Positions 1 through 8,164 of a stretch of DNA of 35,489 nucleotides are shown here, piece after piece. Within the stretch, counting starts at the first letter, position 1. The number at the start of each line of letters is the position of its first letter. The notes under the pieces are model-generated. The model did not search any database. It worked only from the letters and a program-made list of their open reading frames with translations, and was not told the DNA's origin. Position numbers and translations under genes: made by a program. Source of the stretch: Methanobacteriota archaeon (GTDB taxonomy: Archaea; Thermoplasmatota; Poseidoniia; Poseidoniales; Thalassarchaeaceae); contig PBGL02000017.1 of the NCBI GenBank assembly GCA_002718995.2, positions 1-35,489 on the forward strand, given 5' to 3'.

Positions 1-2
1 CA

Positions 3-239
<237 letters not shown>

Positions 240-301
240 CGGATGATTTTCAAGAGTAATTTCACCGAAGTGTTGATTGTATTCATGGAGAGCGGGTATA
301 C

Positions 302-1234
302 ATGGCGCAGGGTCCTAAGCCGGGTGATGCACAGGCACAAGCCATGTCTTCCATGATGGGCCCAATGCTAGTTATGTTTGCAATAATGATTCCCTTGATG
401 TTGTTCGATAGCATCAGAATCGCCCTCTCCAACAGCGCTGGTTCAGTGATCGAGCCAATTCTCCCATTCCACTCTGAATATTTCGTTCCCACTGTTTTTG
501 TGGTCGGTTCAAGCATTATGGTTGTGAACACGATAATCAGGTCACTATTTACTGACCCCCTAAAACAAGCTCACCACGCTCATAGGTCCAAACAAATCAG
601 CTCCCAGATGAGAGAAGCACAGAGGGAGAGGGATACAGCAAGAGTTAGTAAAATGCAGGAGTTGCAAATGGAACTAATGCCAGAGTCAATGGCTCAGCAG
701 GCTCAGATGATGAGGCCAATGATGTTCACCATTGTTTTCATCATCGCAATATTCAGTTGGATGGCCATTTCAGTAGAAGAATTCAGAGTTGGATATGTCA
801 GCCTCCCATGGTCCCCCACATGGAGCTTCAATGATAGGGTAATGTGGATTTTCCCAGCATGGATCGCCTCTTACATTACCATGAGCGCGCCACTTGGAAG
901 GATTATTGACAGGCACATCAAGATCTACCGATATCGCGTACACCCCCTTGTGATAGCAGCTGAGCCGATTCCGGAACCCCTCTTGCACCTACTTGAGGAG
1001 GTCAAGCAGAAGACACGCCCCGACTCAAGGACCAGGAGATCCCAGAGGAGGAGGGATGGACCTAGGAAGACAGGTAACCAGCCAACCTCCAAATCCGATA
1101 GGAAGAAAGGCGGCAATCTGCAAGTCGCACCCCCCAAGACGGGATCTACATGCCCGTCATGTGGTTCCGAGATGATATCTAGGACATCAATGGGCAAGCT
1201 AAGGTGCGAAGTCTGTCGACACGAATGGAGATGA
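302..1234 (+). CDS. DUF106 / EMC3-like (Oxa1 superfamily) membrane protein with basic tail and C-terminal zinc ribbon
   Basis: The 310-residue protein has hydrophobic segments at about residues 18-42, 62-82, 135-157 and 183-203. A charged helical, coiled-coil-prone stretch (about 88-130) lies between the second and third. This is the layout of archaeal DUF106 proteins, homologues of eukaryotic EMC3 and TMCO1 in the Oxa1/YidC insertase superfamily. The family would help insert membrane proteins, probably near the ribosome and SecY. The gene lies 4 nt before cmk, which is followed by cbf5, matching the conserved archaeal order around DUF106. The usual family protein is roughly 200 residues. Here a further ~100 form a strongly basic Arg/Lys/Ser segment and a terminal zinc ribbon (CPSCG and CEVC pairs, residues 284-310). 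The ATG at 302 is used; no strong ribosome-binding site is visible. The family call is good, but the function of the tail is unknown. Confidence 0.85.
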   Translation: MAQGPKPGDAQAQAMSSMMGPMLVMFAIMIPLMLFDSIRIALSNSAGSVIEPILPFHSEYFVPTVFVVGSSIMVVNTIIRSLFTDPLKQAHHAHRSKQISSQMREAQRERDTARVSKMQELQMELMPESMAQQAQMMRPMMFTIVFIIAIFSWMAISVEEFRVGYVSLPWSPTWSFNDRVMWIFPAWIASYITMSAPLGRIIDRHIKIYRYRVHPLVIAAEPIPEPLLHLLEEVKQKTRPDSRTRRSQRRRDGPRKTGNQPTSKSDRKKGGNLQVAPPKTGSTCPSCGSEMISRTSMGKLRCEVCRHEWR

Positions 1235-1238
1235 GGAC

Positions 1239-1772
1239 TTGACCAAGTTGACCGTTAGCGGTAAGCCTGGTAGCGGTACATCTACGTTAGTGGAAAGAAT
1301 TGCCCAAGAAAGAGGTTGGAAATCAGTAAACGGGGGGGACGTCTTCAGATCAGAGGCATCAAGAAGGGAACTCTCCGTTGAAGACTTCAGCAGGCTATGC
1401 AAGGAAGATCTGGACGTCGACCGCTCATTGGATACAATGCTCAAAGATCTACTACTGTCGGAAAGTGGCCCTGAAATACTGGAAAGTAGACTAGTCGGTT
1501 GGTGGGCACATTCCCTGGAAATTGATTGCCTAAGGGTTTGGATCAGCGTCTCCGTCGAAGAAAGGGCTAGGAGGATAATGGAAAGAGAGGGGTTAGACTA
1601 CGACACGGCTCTTTCTGCATCAAGACAGAGGAACCAAGATGATATGCTGAGGTACAGGACTCTCTATGGAATAGACCTAGATGATATGACGCCTTACAAC
1701 ATGATAGTGGAAGCCGACTCGATAGATGCAGATCAGGTATTCAACCTAGTAAACTCAAGGATAGGTGCGTGA
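1239..1772 (+). CDS. cmk: Cytidylate kinase, archaeal type
   Basis: The 177-aa protein phosphorylates CMP/dCMP to the diphosphate in the cytoplasm. The N-terminal P-loop reads GKPGSGTST (residues 8-16), the typical archaeal CMK form. It is followed by GGDVFR (about 32-37), equivalent to the NMP-binding G-(D/E)-x-FR segment, and a lid-like region rich in Arg (SVEERARRIMEREG). The length is normal for the family. The start is a TTG four nt after the DUF106 stop; no in-frame ATG precedes the P-loop, so the non-ATG start is forced. The gene runs directly into cbf5, in the same relative order as in many archaeal ribosomal-protein superoperons. The genes for L34e and L14e that often separate these genes are absent here. 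Confidence 0.93.
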   Translation: MTKLTVSGKPGSGTSTLVERIAQERGWKSVNGGDVFRSEASRRELSVEDFSRLCKEDLDVDRSLDTMLKDLLLSESGPEILESRLVGWWAHSLEIDCLRVWISVSVEERARRIMEREGLDYDTALSASRQRNQDDMLRYRTLYGIDLDDMTPYNMIVEADSIDADQVFNLVNSRIGA

Positions 1773-1773
1773 G

Positions 1774-2754
1774 ATGGCACCTTCAGATCTATTTGTCCTA
1801 GACGAGGGGGCAGTCACTGACTCGAGGAGCGGGACAGACCCATATTCCAGAGATTTAGGAGATTTACTGGAGTCTGGAATTATCCTAGTCAACAAGCCCC
1901 GTGGCCCAACGAGTCACCAATTAGCAGCATGGACAAGGGGGCTTCTTGGAATAAAGAAGCTAGGGCATGGGGGAACCCTTGATCCATTCGCCACAGGGCT
2001 ACTTACTCTGTTATGCGGAAAAGCGACAAGACTGACCGATATCATTCTTTCAGGGGATAAAACATATGTCGGTGTCTTCAGGTTCTCAGAGAACGTTGAT
2101 GTCGAAGATTTGAACCGAGTAATTTCTTCACTAGTTGGGAAGGCCTACAATGTGCCCCCCAGGGAGTCTGCGGTAAAGGTCAGGGTTAGGAGTAGGGAAT
2201 TCAGCTCAATAAAATGCCTAGACTCCGACTCAGAATCGAGAATTTTCGTAATTGAAATTTCATGCGAGGCTGGCAGTTATATCAGGACTTTAGCCAGAGA
2301 TATCGGACTGCTGATGGGTTCACCTTGCGAATTGATAGAGTTGCATAGGACAAAGAGTGGCACCTTCGACTCATCAATGGCTTGCACTATGCAGCAACTA
2401 ACTGATGCCGTGCATGTCTGGAGGGAACATGGTGATGACAAAGCGATAAGAAAACTGATCTCCCCCATAGAAAGGGCCCTAGTGTCGCTTCCAATAATTG
2501 TGGTTAAGGACGGCGCAGCAGCAGCAGTTTCCCATGGGGCATCATTGGCTAGGCCTGGAATAGCGAAGTTCTCACAGGGGGTCAAGGGAGGATCTCCCGT
2601 TCTTATCCAGAGCTTGAAGGGCGAGGCCATAGCAATAGCTGAGTTGAAGGTCGATACCGATGATTTACCCGGGATGTCGTCAGGAGAGGTAGCCATTCCA
2701 AAATCCGTCTTGATGGCTCCGGGGACTTACCCACAGACATGGTCTAAGGACTAA
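1774..2754 (+). CDS. cbf5: tRNA/rRNA pseudouridine synthase Cbf5 (archaeal dyskerin)
   Basis: Cbf5 isomerises uridine to pseudouridine, acting as the catalytic subunit of H/ACA guide RNPs (with Nop10, Gar1, L7Ae) and also alone on tRNA U55. The TruB catalytic motif GHGGTLDP is present, with catalytic Asp at residue 70 from the ATG at 1774. The preceding NKPRGPTSHQ segment and the following GxATRLT segment are also typical. The C-terminal ~80 residues (from about IVVKDGAAAAVSHGASLARP) form a PUA RNA-binding domain. The length of 326 aa is normal for archaeal Cbf5. I prefer the ATG at 1774, one base after the cmk stop; an in-frame GTG at 1765 would overlap cmk by 8 nt. This is the last gene of the DUF106-cmk-cbf5 operon. 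Confidence 0.95.
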   Translation: MAPSDLFVLDEGAVTDSRSGTDPYSRDLGDLLESGIILVNKPRGPTSHQLAAWTRGLLGIKKLGHGGTLDPFATGLLTLLCGKATRLTDIILSGDKTYVGVFRFSENVDVEDLNRVISSLVGKAYNVPPRESAVKVRVRSREFSSIKCLDSDSESRIFVIEISCEAGSYIRTLARDIGLLMGSPCELIELHRTKSGTFDSSMACTMQQLTDAVHVWREHGDDKAIRKLISPIERALVSLPIIVVKDGAAAAVSHGASLARPGIAKFSQGVKGGSPVLIQSLKGEAIAIAELKVDTDDLPGMSSGEVAIPKSVLMAPGTYPQTWSKD

Positions 2755-2939
2755 ATCAAGCAATTTCATGCTCTTCGTAAACCCACTCTTCGGTTTCAAG
2801 CCTAATCTTCAGTTTCATCATGGATAGACCCCATTGTAGCCATCGCGGCATACAAATTCGAGTCCAGTTGTGGTATAACTATTCCCTGAAAATAGTTGAT
2901 TATCGGCCAGATATGAACTAATTACGAAAGAAATAGCCG

Positions 2940-5321
2940 CTATTTGACCCTCTTGTCATATGGCTTCTTGACTTTCCCCGGTCCGAGTCTGAGGGCAGTA
3001 AGGGCTATTGCAATCAGTCCAACAGATCCAACGATAATCGCCGGACCTCTGTCGACACCCCCTCCCTCGCTGTAATCAGCTGCCCTTCCAGAAACATCAA
3101 TCTCTACAGATTTTTCATTATTTTCCTCATTGGTCTCTTGGATCGAGTTGGTGCCATCAGCTATTATTCTGATTAATTGGGTGCCCGGGCCAGATAATGC
3201 AGTATCACAACTCGTTTCACCAAGTCCTCCAGACTCAATCAAGTCAATCACTACGGTTCCGACAAAAACACCGTCAACTAGGCACCTTATGTCCACACCA
3301 ACAGCCTCGCCCATTCCTTGGTTTCTGACAAAAATGGAGATTCTAGCAACTTCTCCGTCTCTGAAGGTATTCCCTGAGGTTGTTGAGCTCGTAATACTGA
3401 TAGTCTCAACAACAAGGTCCGGTTTCGCCGTCACTATGACCTCTAATTGTTGAGATATCTGATTAACGCCATCACTAACAGTTATTTCTACAACGTGCGT
3501 TCCGACTGCCACTGGTGCCAGTTGTAGGTTCCCGTTTGAATCAATCGTCGCCCAAGATTTACTAGTCATTATCGAAGGGATTTCGGTATCCGGATCGTTA
3601 ACATCGATTTCAATCGCCAAAGTTTCACCAAGCTCTATGTACACACTAAGTGGCAATCCTTCCAAGGTTGGTTCATCCGGTACTTCGGAGATACTAACCG
3701 TGAAGGAGTCAGACCACCGATTCCCTCGTTCGTCGAGTACCTCCACATAGATCTCGGAATCGCCATGGGCATCACTGACTGGCTGAAGTACCAAGTCACT
3801 CCCAGAAGATGAGGGCAAAATGACGCTCTCGTCGCTACCCCATGTGTTCACCGTCAGGCCCTGGGGTTCAGTAATGTCATCATAGCATCTCGAGCTTAGT
3901 GGAATAATTATTCCACCCCCATCTTCTTCCATTTCTAGATTATCAAATGGTATGCATGATGGGTCTAGGTCCCACTCAACTAAATATCCGCCAGAAATAC
4001 CCATCGACTCCACATGGACCACAGTGGTCTCATTTGTGCCATCAGAGGACCATTGGAACCTCGTTGCAACCCCGACATTAGCTGACTCCGTAGGGGATGG
4101 AAGGGCGTGCCCCACTGGAACCTCCACAGTGAAGCTCCCAAGTTCGATAGGAAGACTCTCGACCAAGTAATCTCCTATCGCGAACCTGATTGAGCTCCCT
4201 GTGAGGGAAAGTCCGCCGACTTCTCCAGCAACAGAACCGCTAACGACCAAGTGAGGATCATTGATGTCCACCCTGGCTCCCGATATGCAACCATCCTGAA
4301 TTCGGATTTTTATGTGATGCATGGATTCCGAATTTTGTAGTAAATCACCAGATTGAATTTGGTAATATTCACCTCCAGTATCACCAGCTAGAGCCCAGAT
4401 TGTATGATTCCCAGAACCGTATGTGTGGATTCGCCCTAACTGTTGCAAGGGAGGCACATCGATATCAAATTCCCACTCTCCCAATGTGTCATCCGAGGGC
4501 GAGAGTCCGCAGGACTCTATGTTCAGATTTTCCGTTGTTCCTTCATATGGGCTAACGTCTATAATCGGGGAATTATCTCCCAATAGGGTGCTAATCGCGA
4601 TTGAGTTTTCAAATGAGTACCATGGTTGGTAATACTTGGCCCTAATTCCAACTGCATCCACTCGGACCTCTGAATCATCACTCCCTCCTCCCTGAGAGAC
4701 GTAATCGAATGTCACGGACGCCCCTTCTATGTAGTTCCAATTCCAATCGGCCAAATTGTCTACTGGAACGATAAGTGGATTATTCATCTTGAAGACACCC
4801 GAGAGAGTTCGCGTATACGTCGTTACTAGCCTGTCACTACCGACGCCATGAAGGATTATCCTGACTGAGTCGGAATTCAAATTATCCGGAATTTCGAAGT
4901 GCAGGACTAGCGAGACATTCGCGATCGCCCTGCTATGAAAAGCAGAGAAATCGAATCCCCCGACTGTAATGTTCGGGCCCCTTGACCAAGTATAGAATGA
5001 ATCCGGGGATCCAGTACTGTAATTTGAATCAGTAATGCTTGACTGGGCCCAAGAAGTTTCTACCTCAAAATTATCGGGTCTGTCGTGTGTGAATGACAAC
5101 TCCCCATCTGCCACCATCCCCGCTGTGTATAATGCGGGATTCCCGGAGAAGCCAGAAGTTGCACTAATGCTCCAGTCATCTTCTTCCTCAAACGAGCCTG
5201 GAGAAAATATCTCAATTCCCTCAGCATTAATTACAGTATCAGCCGAAACAACAAGTATTGACTGCAATAGTATCACAGATGTCAGGGCTAGCCCCAAGAC
5301 ACCCGTTTCGCGGCCCATCAT
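2940..5321 (-). CDS. Large secreted/surface protein with Ig/cadherin-like and CARDB domains and a C-terminal membrane anchor
   Basis: This 793-aa protein begins with a signal peptide (VLGLALTSVILLQSILVVSA, about 8-27), and the mature chain is rich in Asp, Ser, Thr and Gly. Beta-sandwich-like segments fill the N-terminal two thirds. A putative Ig/cadherin-like domain spans about 555-635 (DVNDPDTEIPSIMT, GTHVVEITVSDGVNQIS). A CARDB domain spans about 640-745, with typical FVRNQGMGEAVGV and ETNEENNEKS signatures. A Gly/Arg linker leads to one transmembrane helix (about 757-777) and a short Lys-rich tail. The protein should sit outside the cell, anchored by its C terminus. CARDB domains are adhesion or carbohydrate-interaction modules in many archaeal surface proteins, but no ligand can be named. 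Two adjacent ATG codons (5321, 5318) are possible starts. The gene stands alone, divergent from tRNA-His. Confidence 0.88.
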   Translation of the reverse strand: MMGRETGVLGLALTSVILLQSILVVSADTVINAEGIEIFSPGSFEEEDDWSISATSGFSGNPALYTAGMVADGELSFTHDRPDNFEVETSWAQSSITDSNYSTGSPDSFYTWSRGPNITVGGFDFSAFHSRAIANVSLVLHFEIPDNLNSDSVRIILHGVGSDRLVTTYTRTLSGVFKMNNPLIVPVDNLADWNWNYIEGASVTFDYVSQGGGSDDSEVRVDAVGIRAKYYQPWYSFENSIAISTLLGDNSPIIDVSPYEGTTENLNIESCGLSPSDDTLGEWEFDIDVPPLQQLGRIHTYGSGNHTIWALAGDTGGEYYQIQSGDLLQNSESMHHIKIRIQDGCISGARVDINDPHLVVSGSVAGEVGGLSLTGSSIRFAIGDYLVESLPIELGSFTVEVPVGHALPSPTESANVGVATRFQWSSDGTNETTVVHVESMGISGGYLVEWDLDPSCIPFDNLEMEEDGGGIIIPLSSRCYDDITEPQGLTVNTWGSDESVILPSSSGSDLVLQPVSDAHGDSEIYVEVLDERGNRWSDSFTVSISEVPDEPTLEGLPLSVYIELGETLAIEIDVNDPDTEIPSIMTSKSWATIDSNGNLQLAPVAVGTHVVEITVSDGVNQISQQLEVIVTAKPDLVVETISITSSTTSGNTFRDGEVARISIFVRNQGMGEAVGVDIRCLVDGVFVGTVVIDLIESGGLGETSCDTALSGPGTQLIRIIADGTNSIQETNEENNEKSVEIDVSGRAADYSEGGGVDRGPAIIVGSVGLIAIALTALRLGPGKVKKPYDKRVK

Positions 5322-5388
5322 TCCTTTACGGGAGTAAGCCGCGCTTCAACCCGTTGGTTACCTGACAGAAGCCATGGATGCAAAACTG

Positions 5389-5397
5389 TTGATATAC
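5389..5397 (+). promoter_or_regulatory. TATA-like box for tRNA-His
   Basis: The sequence TTGATATAC is centred about 31 nt before the tRNA-His 5' end. This is close to the spacing expected for an archaeal TBP site. It is the most AT-rich stretch between the divergent surface-protein gene and the tRNA. Confidence 0.45.
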
Positions 5398-5424
5398 GGG
5401 ACTTTGTCCGTTGAAACCACAGAC

Positions 5425-5500
5425 GGCTGTGATAGTGTAGCGGTTAGCACGGTGGGTTGTGGTCCTGCCGGCCCGGGTTCAAGTCCCGGTCACGGCCCCA
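5425..5500 (+). tRNA. tRNA-His (anticodon GTG)
   Basis: A full cloverleaf can be drawn by hand. Acceptor strands 5426-5432 and 5490-5496 pair in seven positions with one G-U. The D arm is 5435-5450. The anticodon stem (5452-5456 with 5464-5468) encloses a seven-base loop with GTG at 5459-5461. The T arm is 5473-5489 with a TTCAAGT loop. The variable loop is four bases. Two histidine identity elements are visible: an encoded G at position -1 (5425) and discriminator C73 (5497), which pair with each other. CCA is encoded at 5498-5500. The RibA gene on the other strand ends only 8 bp away. Confidence 0.97.
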
Positions 5501-5510
5501 TTTCATTTTC
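5501..5510 (+). terminator. T-rich tract after tRNA-His
   Basis: TTTCATTTTC directly follows the encoded CCA. Archaeal RNA polymerase commonly terminates at oligo-T runs, so this is a plausible terminator for the tRNA. It overlaps the 3' end of the convergent ribA gene. Confidence 0.4.
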
Positions 5511-6147
5511 AGGTTGGCCCGTTCAGGTCCTCGGAAGCGATGTCGTGCCCCATCTTATCCACCTTTATTGCCAGATATTCACGATTTTCATCCCCAACTC
5601 CTGCTACCAGGGGCATCCGCTGCTCAACATTGATTCCGTATGAGACTAATTGGCCTATCTTGTCCGGATTATTGGTTAGAAGGCAAACGCTGTCGATTCC
5701 AATGAGTCCGAGAATTTCAGAGGCTACTCGATAGTCTCTAGCATCAGCAGGATGGCCGAGAAGCAAGTTCGCTTCCACGGTATCCGCGCCCTGGTCTTGT
5801 AGATTATATGCCTGAATTTTCGCATGAAGGCCTATTCCTCTGCCTTCCTGCCTCAAGTAAAGTATGCAGCCCCAGCCAACTTCCTGTATCAGGGACATTG
5901 CAGCATCAAGTTGAGGGCCACAATCGCATCTGAGACTTCCAAATGCATCCCCTGTGAGGCATTCTGAATGCACTCTGAGCAGCACAGGGTCAGGGCCTAC
6001 CATCTCTCCAAGAGTCAATGCCACATGCTCCATGCCTGTCTCACTATCGTTGAATACTCTAATCCTGAACTCGCCCCTTTCGGTTGGGAGCCTAGCATCA
6101 GCGGCAATTTCGTCAGCCTCATGAATCCTTACTTTATCGCTATTCAT
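5509..6147 (-). CDS. ribA: GTP cyclohydrolase II
   Basis: This enzyme opens GTP to 2,5-diamino-6-ribosylamino-pyrimidinone 5'-phosphate, formate and pyrophosphate, the first step of riboflavin synthesis. Zinc-binding cysteines lie at residues 63, 74 and 76 (SECLTGDAFGSLRCDCG) and the GTP-binding EGRGIGL motif at about 101-107, with a TNNP segment near 158. At 212 aa from the ATG at 6147 it has the length of a stand-alone RibA. I chose this ATG because a GAGGGGG stretch precedes it by about nine nt. A start at 6201 would overlap the upstream TusA-like gene by 62 nt, while 6147 overlaps by only 8. It is the last gene of the minus-strand operon. Many archaea use the unrelated GTP cyclohydrolase III (ArfA), so a bacterial-type RibA points to older acquisition from bacteria (inference). 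Confidence 0.94.
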   Translation of the reverse strand: MNSDKVRIHEADEIAADARLPTERGEFRIRVFNDSETGMEHVALTLGEMVGPDPVLLRVHSECLTGDAFGSLRCDCGPQLDAAMSLIQEVGWGCILYLRQEGRGIGLHAKIQAYNLQDQGADTVEANLLLGHPADARDYRVASEILGLIGIDSVCLLTNNPDKIGQLVSYGINVEQRMPLVAGVGDENREYLAIKVDKMGHDIASEDLNGPT

Positions 6148-6415
6148 CTCCGGATCCCCCCTCAATATGATTGCCGGAAGTGCTGCTGATAAAGAAAACA
6201 TACTCTCCCGAATTCTCTGTGACTTCGAGAAGCTCTACTCCCATCCTCCTGCATAGTGAGGGGATGTCACGGAGCGTTTCTGGATCATCGCAGATTACTT
6301 CGAGCACTCCCCCGTCTTTCATAGAAGATAGGGCCGCTCTAGTCTCATGTATCGGTATAGGGCAGAAGAATCCTAGCAGATCCAGTGTCCTGGAATCCCC
6401 TAGATCCTCCCTCAT
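6140..6415 (-). CDS. TusA/SirA-family sulfur carrier protein
   Basis: The 91-aa protein has the TusA/YeeD/SirA fold signature: a beta strand, then CP-x-P (FFCPIPIHETRAAL) with the presumed persulfide-carrying Cys at residue 18. The usual pattern of acidic and hydrophobic strands follows (GGVLEVICDDPET, GEYVFFI). Family members relay sulfur for tRNA 2-thiolation, molybdenum cofactor or other sulfur transfer; the exact partner cannot be told here. The ATG at 6415 is well supported by a GGTGAGG ribosome-binding site just upstream. It starts 24 nt after the helicase stop and overlaps the ribA start by 8 nt, so translation of ribA is probably coupled to it. Confidence 0.88.
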   Translation of the reverse strand: MREDLGDSRTLDLLGFFCPIPIHETRAALSSMKDGGVLEVICDDPETLRDIPSLCRRMGVELLEVTENSGEYVFFISSTSGNHIEGGSGDE

Positions 6416-6439
6416 GCCCTCACCTTAGCTGAAACAACC

Positions 6440-7864
6440 TCAGGAATTTACAATCGCTGGCTCCAGTGAAATTCCTTGGAATTTCCTACCCTTGATCACG
6501 TCAATAACATATGCCACCTTCTCGACATGTACTTCCACTATGGTGCTTTCATCGTTTGAAGTAACCTCGCCTATCGCTATCTCGGGAATTCTCGATTCTG
6601 TAACTATCCAATCCACCAGCTCTCTCTTCGTGGTTTCTGATTTCTTTACCTTCATGCTCACGCGAACCATCCCGAAGTAATCAGATACTTCGTCCCAGTC
6701 ATCTCTCCTTGGTATGAAATCCCTGTCTCTCCCCTCGGGTAATGCCGGGGGGTCGGTGAAGGGAATCTCAAGCCCCCAAGTAGAGCAAATCTTGTCGATC
6801 ATGCTTACTTCAGAGCTAGTTGAGAAGCTCCAAGCCTCACCCTTCCTACCCATTCTCCCGGTCCTTCCGATCCTGTGGACATAGACTTCAGAATCATCAG
6901 GTAGATCGTAATTGACGACGTGGGTAATGCCATCGACGTCAAGCCCTCGTGCTGCTACATCCGTAGCTACAACGATTGTCTCAGAACCATCCCTGAATGA
7001 GTCAAGGACCCTCTCTCTTTTGTTCTGGGGCATATCTCCATGCAATCCAACAGCCCTGAATCTGAATTTTCCAAGCCTCTCAACTATCAGTTCCACCATT
7101 CTCTTCGTGTTAGTGAAAATCAGAATCTGAGAATCGCTCCCAGCATCACCAATGATTCTCCCAAGTGCCCAAAGCTTGTTCGCCCGTCCGACCTTTACCG
7201 CGTACTGGTCAATCTCCGGTACCTCGACTTCCAGGTCTTCACTCATTACGTGGACTGGATTGTTTAGAAATTCCTCCGCTGCATCTAGAACTTCTTGAGG
7301 GAATGTAGCGCTGAAAAGTAGTGTCTGTTCCCTATTCACAGTCCTCTCGAAGATCCAGAGGACGTCAGGGAAGAAACCCATATCGAGCATCCTATCAGCC
7401 TCATCCAAGCAGAAGAGTGAGATACTCTCCATTTTCAGATGACCGCGCTTTGCCATATCGATGACCCTTCCGGGCGTACCTACAACAATATCCGCCCCAT
7501 CATCGAGCCTCTTCGCCTGCTTGTCAATGTCAGTTCCTCCATATACCGTCTCAATTTTGAGTCCCTTTTCACCTTGGAGGATGCTCATTTCTTCTGAGAC
7601 TTGTACTGCCAATTCTCTAGTCGGACATAGAATAATTGCCTGAATTTTCCCGAGCACACTGCATCTCTCTATGGCAGGAATGCCAAACGCAGCTGTCTTG
7701 CCAGAACCAGTTCTTGCTTGCCCCACTACATCTCGGCCCTTCCTACCGTGTGGAATCGCCTCGATTTGAATTTCCGTCGGCTCTTCCCAACCACGCTCTG
7801 AAATCGCCTTAGAGATGTGACTCTCTAAGTCCCATCTGTCAAACCCGGTGGGTCCAGCGCTCAT
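6440..7864 (-). CDS. DEAD-box ATP-dependent RNA helicase with DbpA-like C-terminal RNA-binding domain
   Basis: All the standard helicase motifs are present in this 474-aa protein. In order they are the Q-motif region (WEEPTEIQIEAIP, about 26-38), motif I ARTGSGKT (50-57), PTRELA (81-86), TPGR (130-133), DEAD (154-157), SAT, and motif VI HRIGRTGRMG near 330. After an Arg/Asp linker the last ~75 residues (DYFGMVRVSMKVKKS onward) resemble the small RRM-like domain of DbpA/CsdA-type helicases, which binds structured RNA. The protein probably remodels rRNA or mRNA, in ribosome assembly or cold adaptation. It begins 15 nt after the small basic protein and precedes the TusA-like gene by 24 nt, within the minus-strand operon. 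The ATG at 7864 lies just before the conserved N-terminal block. Confidence 0.94.
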   Translation of the reverse strand: MSAGPTGFDRWDLESHISKAISERGWEEPTEIQIEAIPHGRKGRDVVGQARTGSGKTAAFGIPAIERCSVLGKIQAIILCPTRELAVQVSEEMSILQGEKGLKIETVYGGTDIDKQAKRLDDGADIVVGTPGRVIDMAKRGHLKMESISLFCLDEADRMLDMGFFPDVLWIFERTVNREQTLLFSATFPQEVLDAAEEFLNNPVHVMSEDLEVEVPEIDQYAVKVGRANKLWALGRIIGDAGSDSQILIFTNTKRMVELIVERLGKFRFRAVGLHGDMPQNKRERVLDSFRDGSETIVVATDVAARGLDVDGITHVVNYDLPDDSEVYVHRIGRTGRMGRKGEAWSFSTSSEVSMIDKICSTWGLEIPFTDPPALPEGRDRDFIPRRDDWDEVSDYFGMVRVSMKVKKSETTKRELVDWIVTESRIPEIAIGEVTSNDESTIVEVHVEKVAYVIDVIKGRKFQGISLEPAIVNS

Positions 7865-7879
7865 ATGAATTCCTCAGGA

Positions 7880-8164
7880 TCAGAAGTTCTCCGACTCCTT
7901 GATTTCCGCCTGAAGCTCACCCATCCAGTACTTCTTGCAGTTCTCTTTTGTCAGAAACTGATCCTTACTAGAGAAGTTGTGATTGTAGTGGTTATCTTGT
8001 ACGGACGCGAATTGGGTGGGCTTCCTCTTGTGGAATTTCTGAAGTACATGCTGCCTCATGTATTGTCGAAATTTCAGGGCCTTGGTTCGGTTGTATTTTC
8101 CAGAGGCCATTCCGTCCCAAAGTAGCTCAAATCGCTCAGCTTTCTCGTCAACGACTTCGCTCAT
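7880..8164 (-). CDS. Small basic protein of unknown function
   Basis: I do not recognise this 94-aa protein. It is rich in Lys, His, Gln and aromatic residues, with a predicted helical N-terminal half (EKAERFELLWDGMAS, TKALKFRQYMRQHVLQKF). The more polar C-terminal half contains FSSKDQFLTKENCKKYWMG. There is no signal peptide, membrane segment or metal motif. Its ATG overlaps the stop of the upstream HEAT-repeat gene as ATGA, so translation is likely coupled, and the helicase gene starts 15 nt downstream. The basic composition and the helicase neighbour make nucleic-acid binding a reasonable guess, but this is inference only. The tight overlap and spacing argue that it is a real gene. Confidence 0.8.
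   Translation of the reverse strand: MSEVVDEKAERFELLWDGMASGKYNRTKALKFRQYMRQHVLQKFHKRKPTQFASVQDNHYNHNFSSKDQFLTKENCKKYWMGELQAEIKESENF

Noticed and set aside
5374-5643. 89-aa plus-strand frame covering tRNA-His
   Set aside because: The DNA is fully explained by the tRNA and the 3' end of ribA on the other strand.
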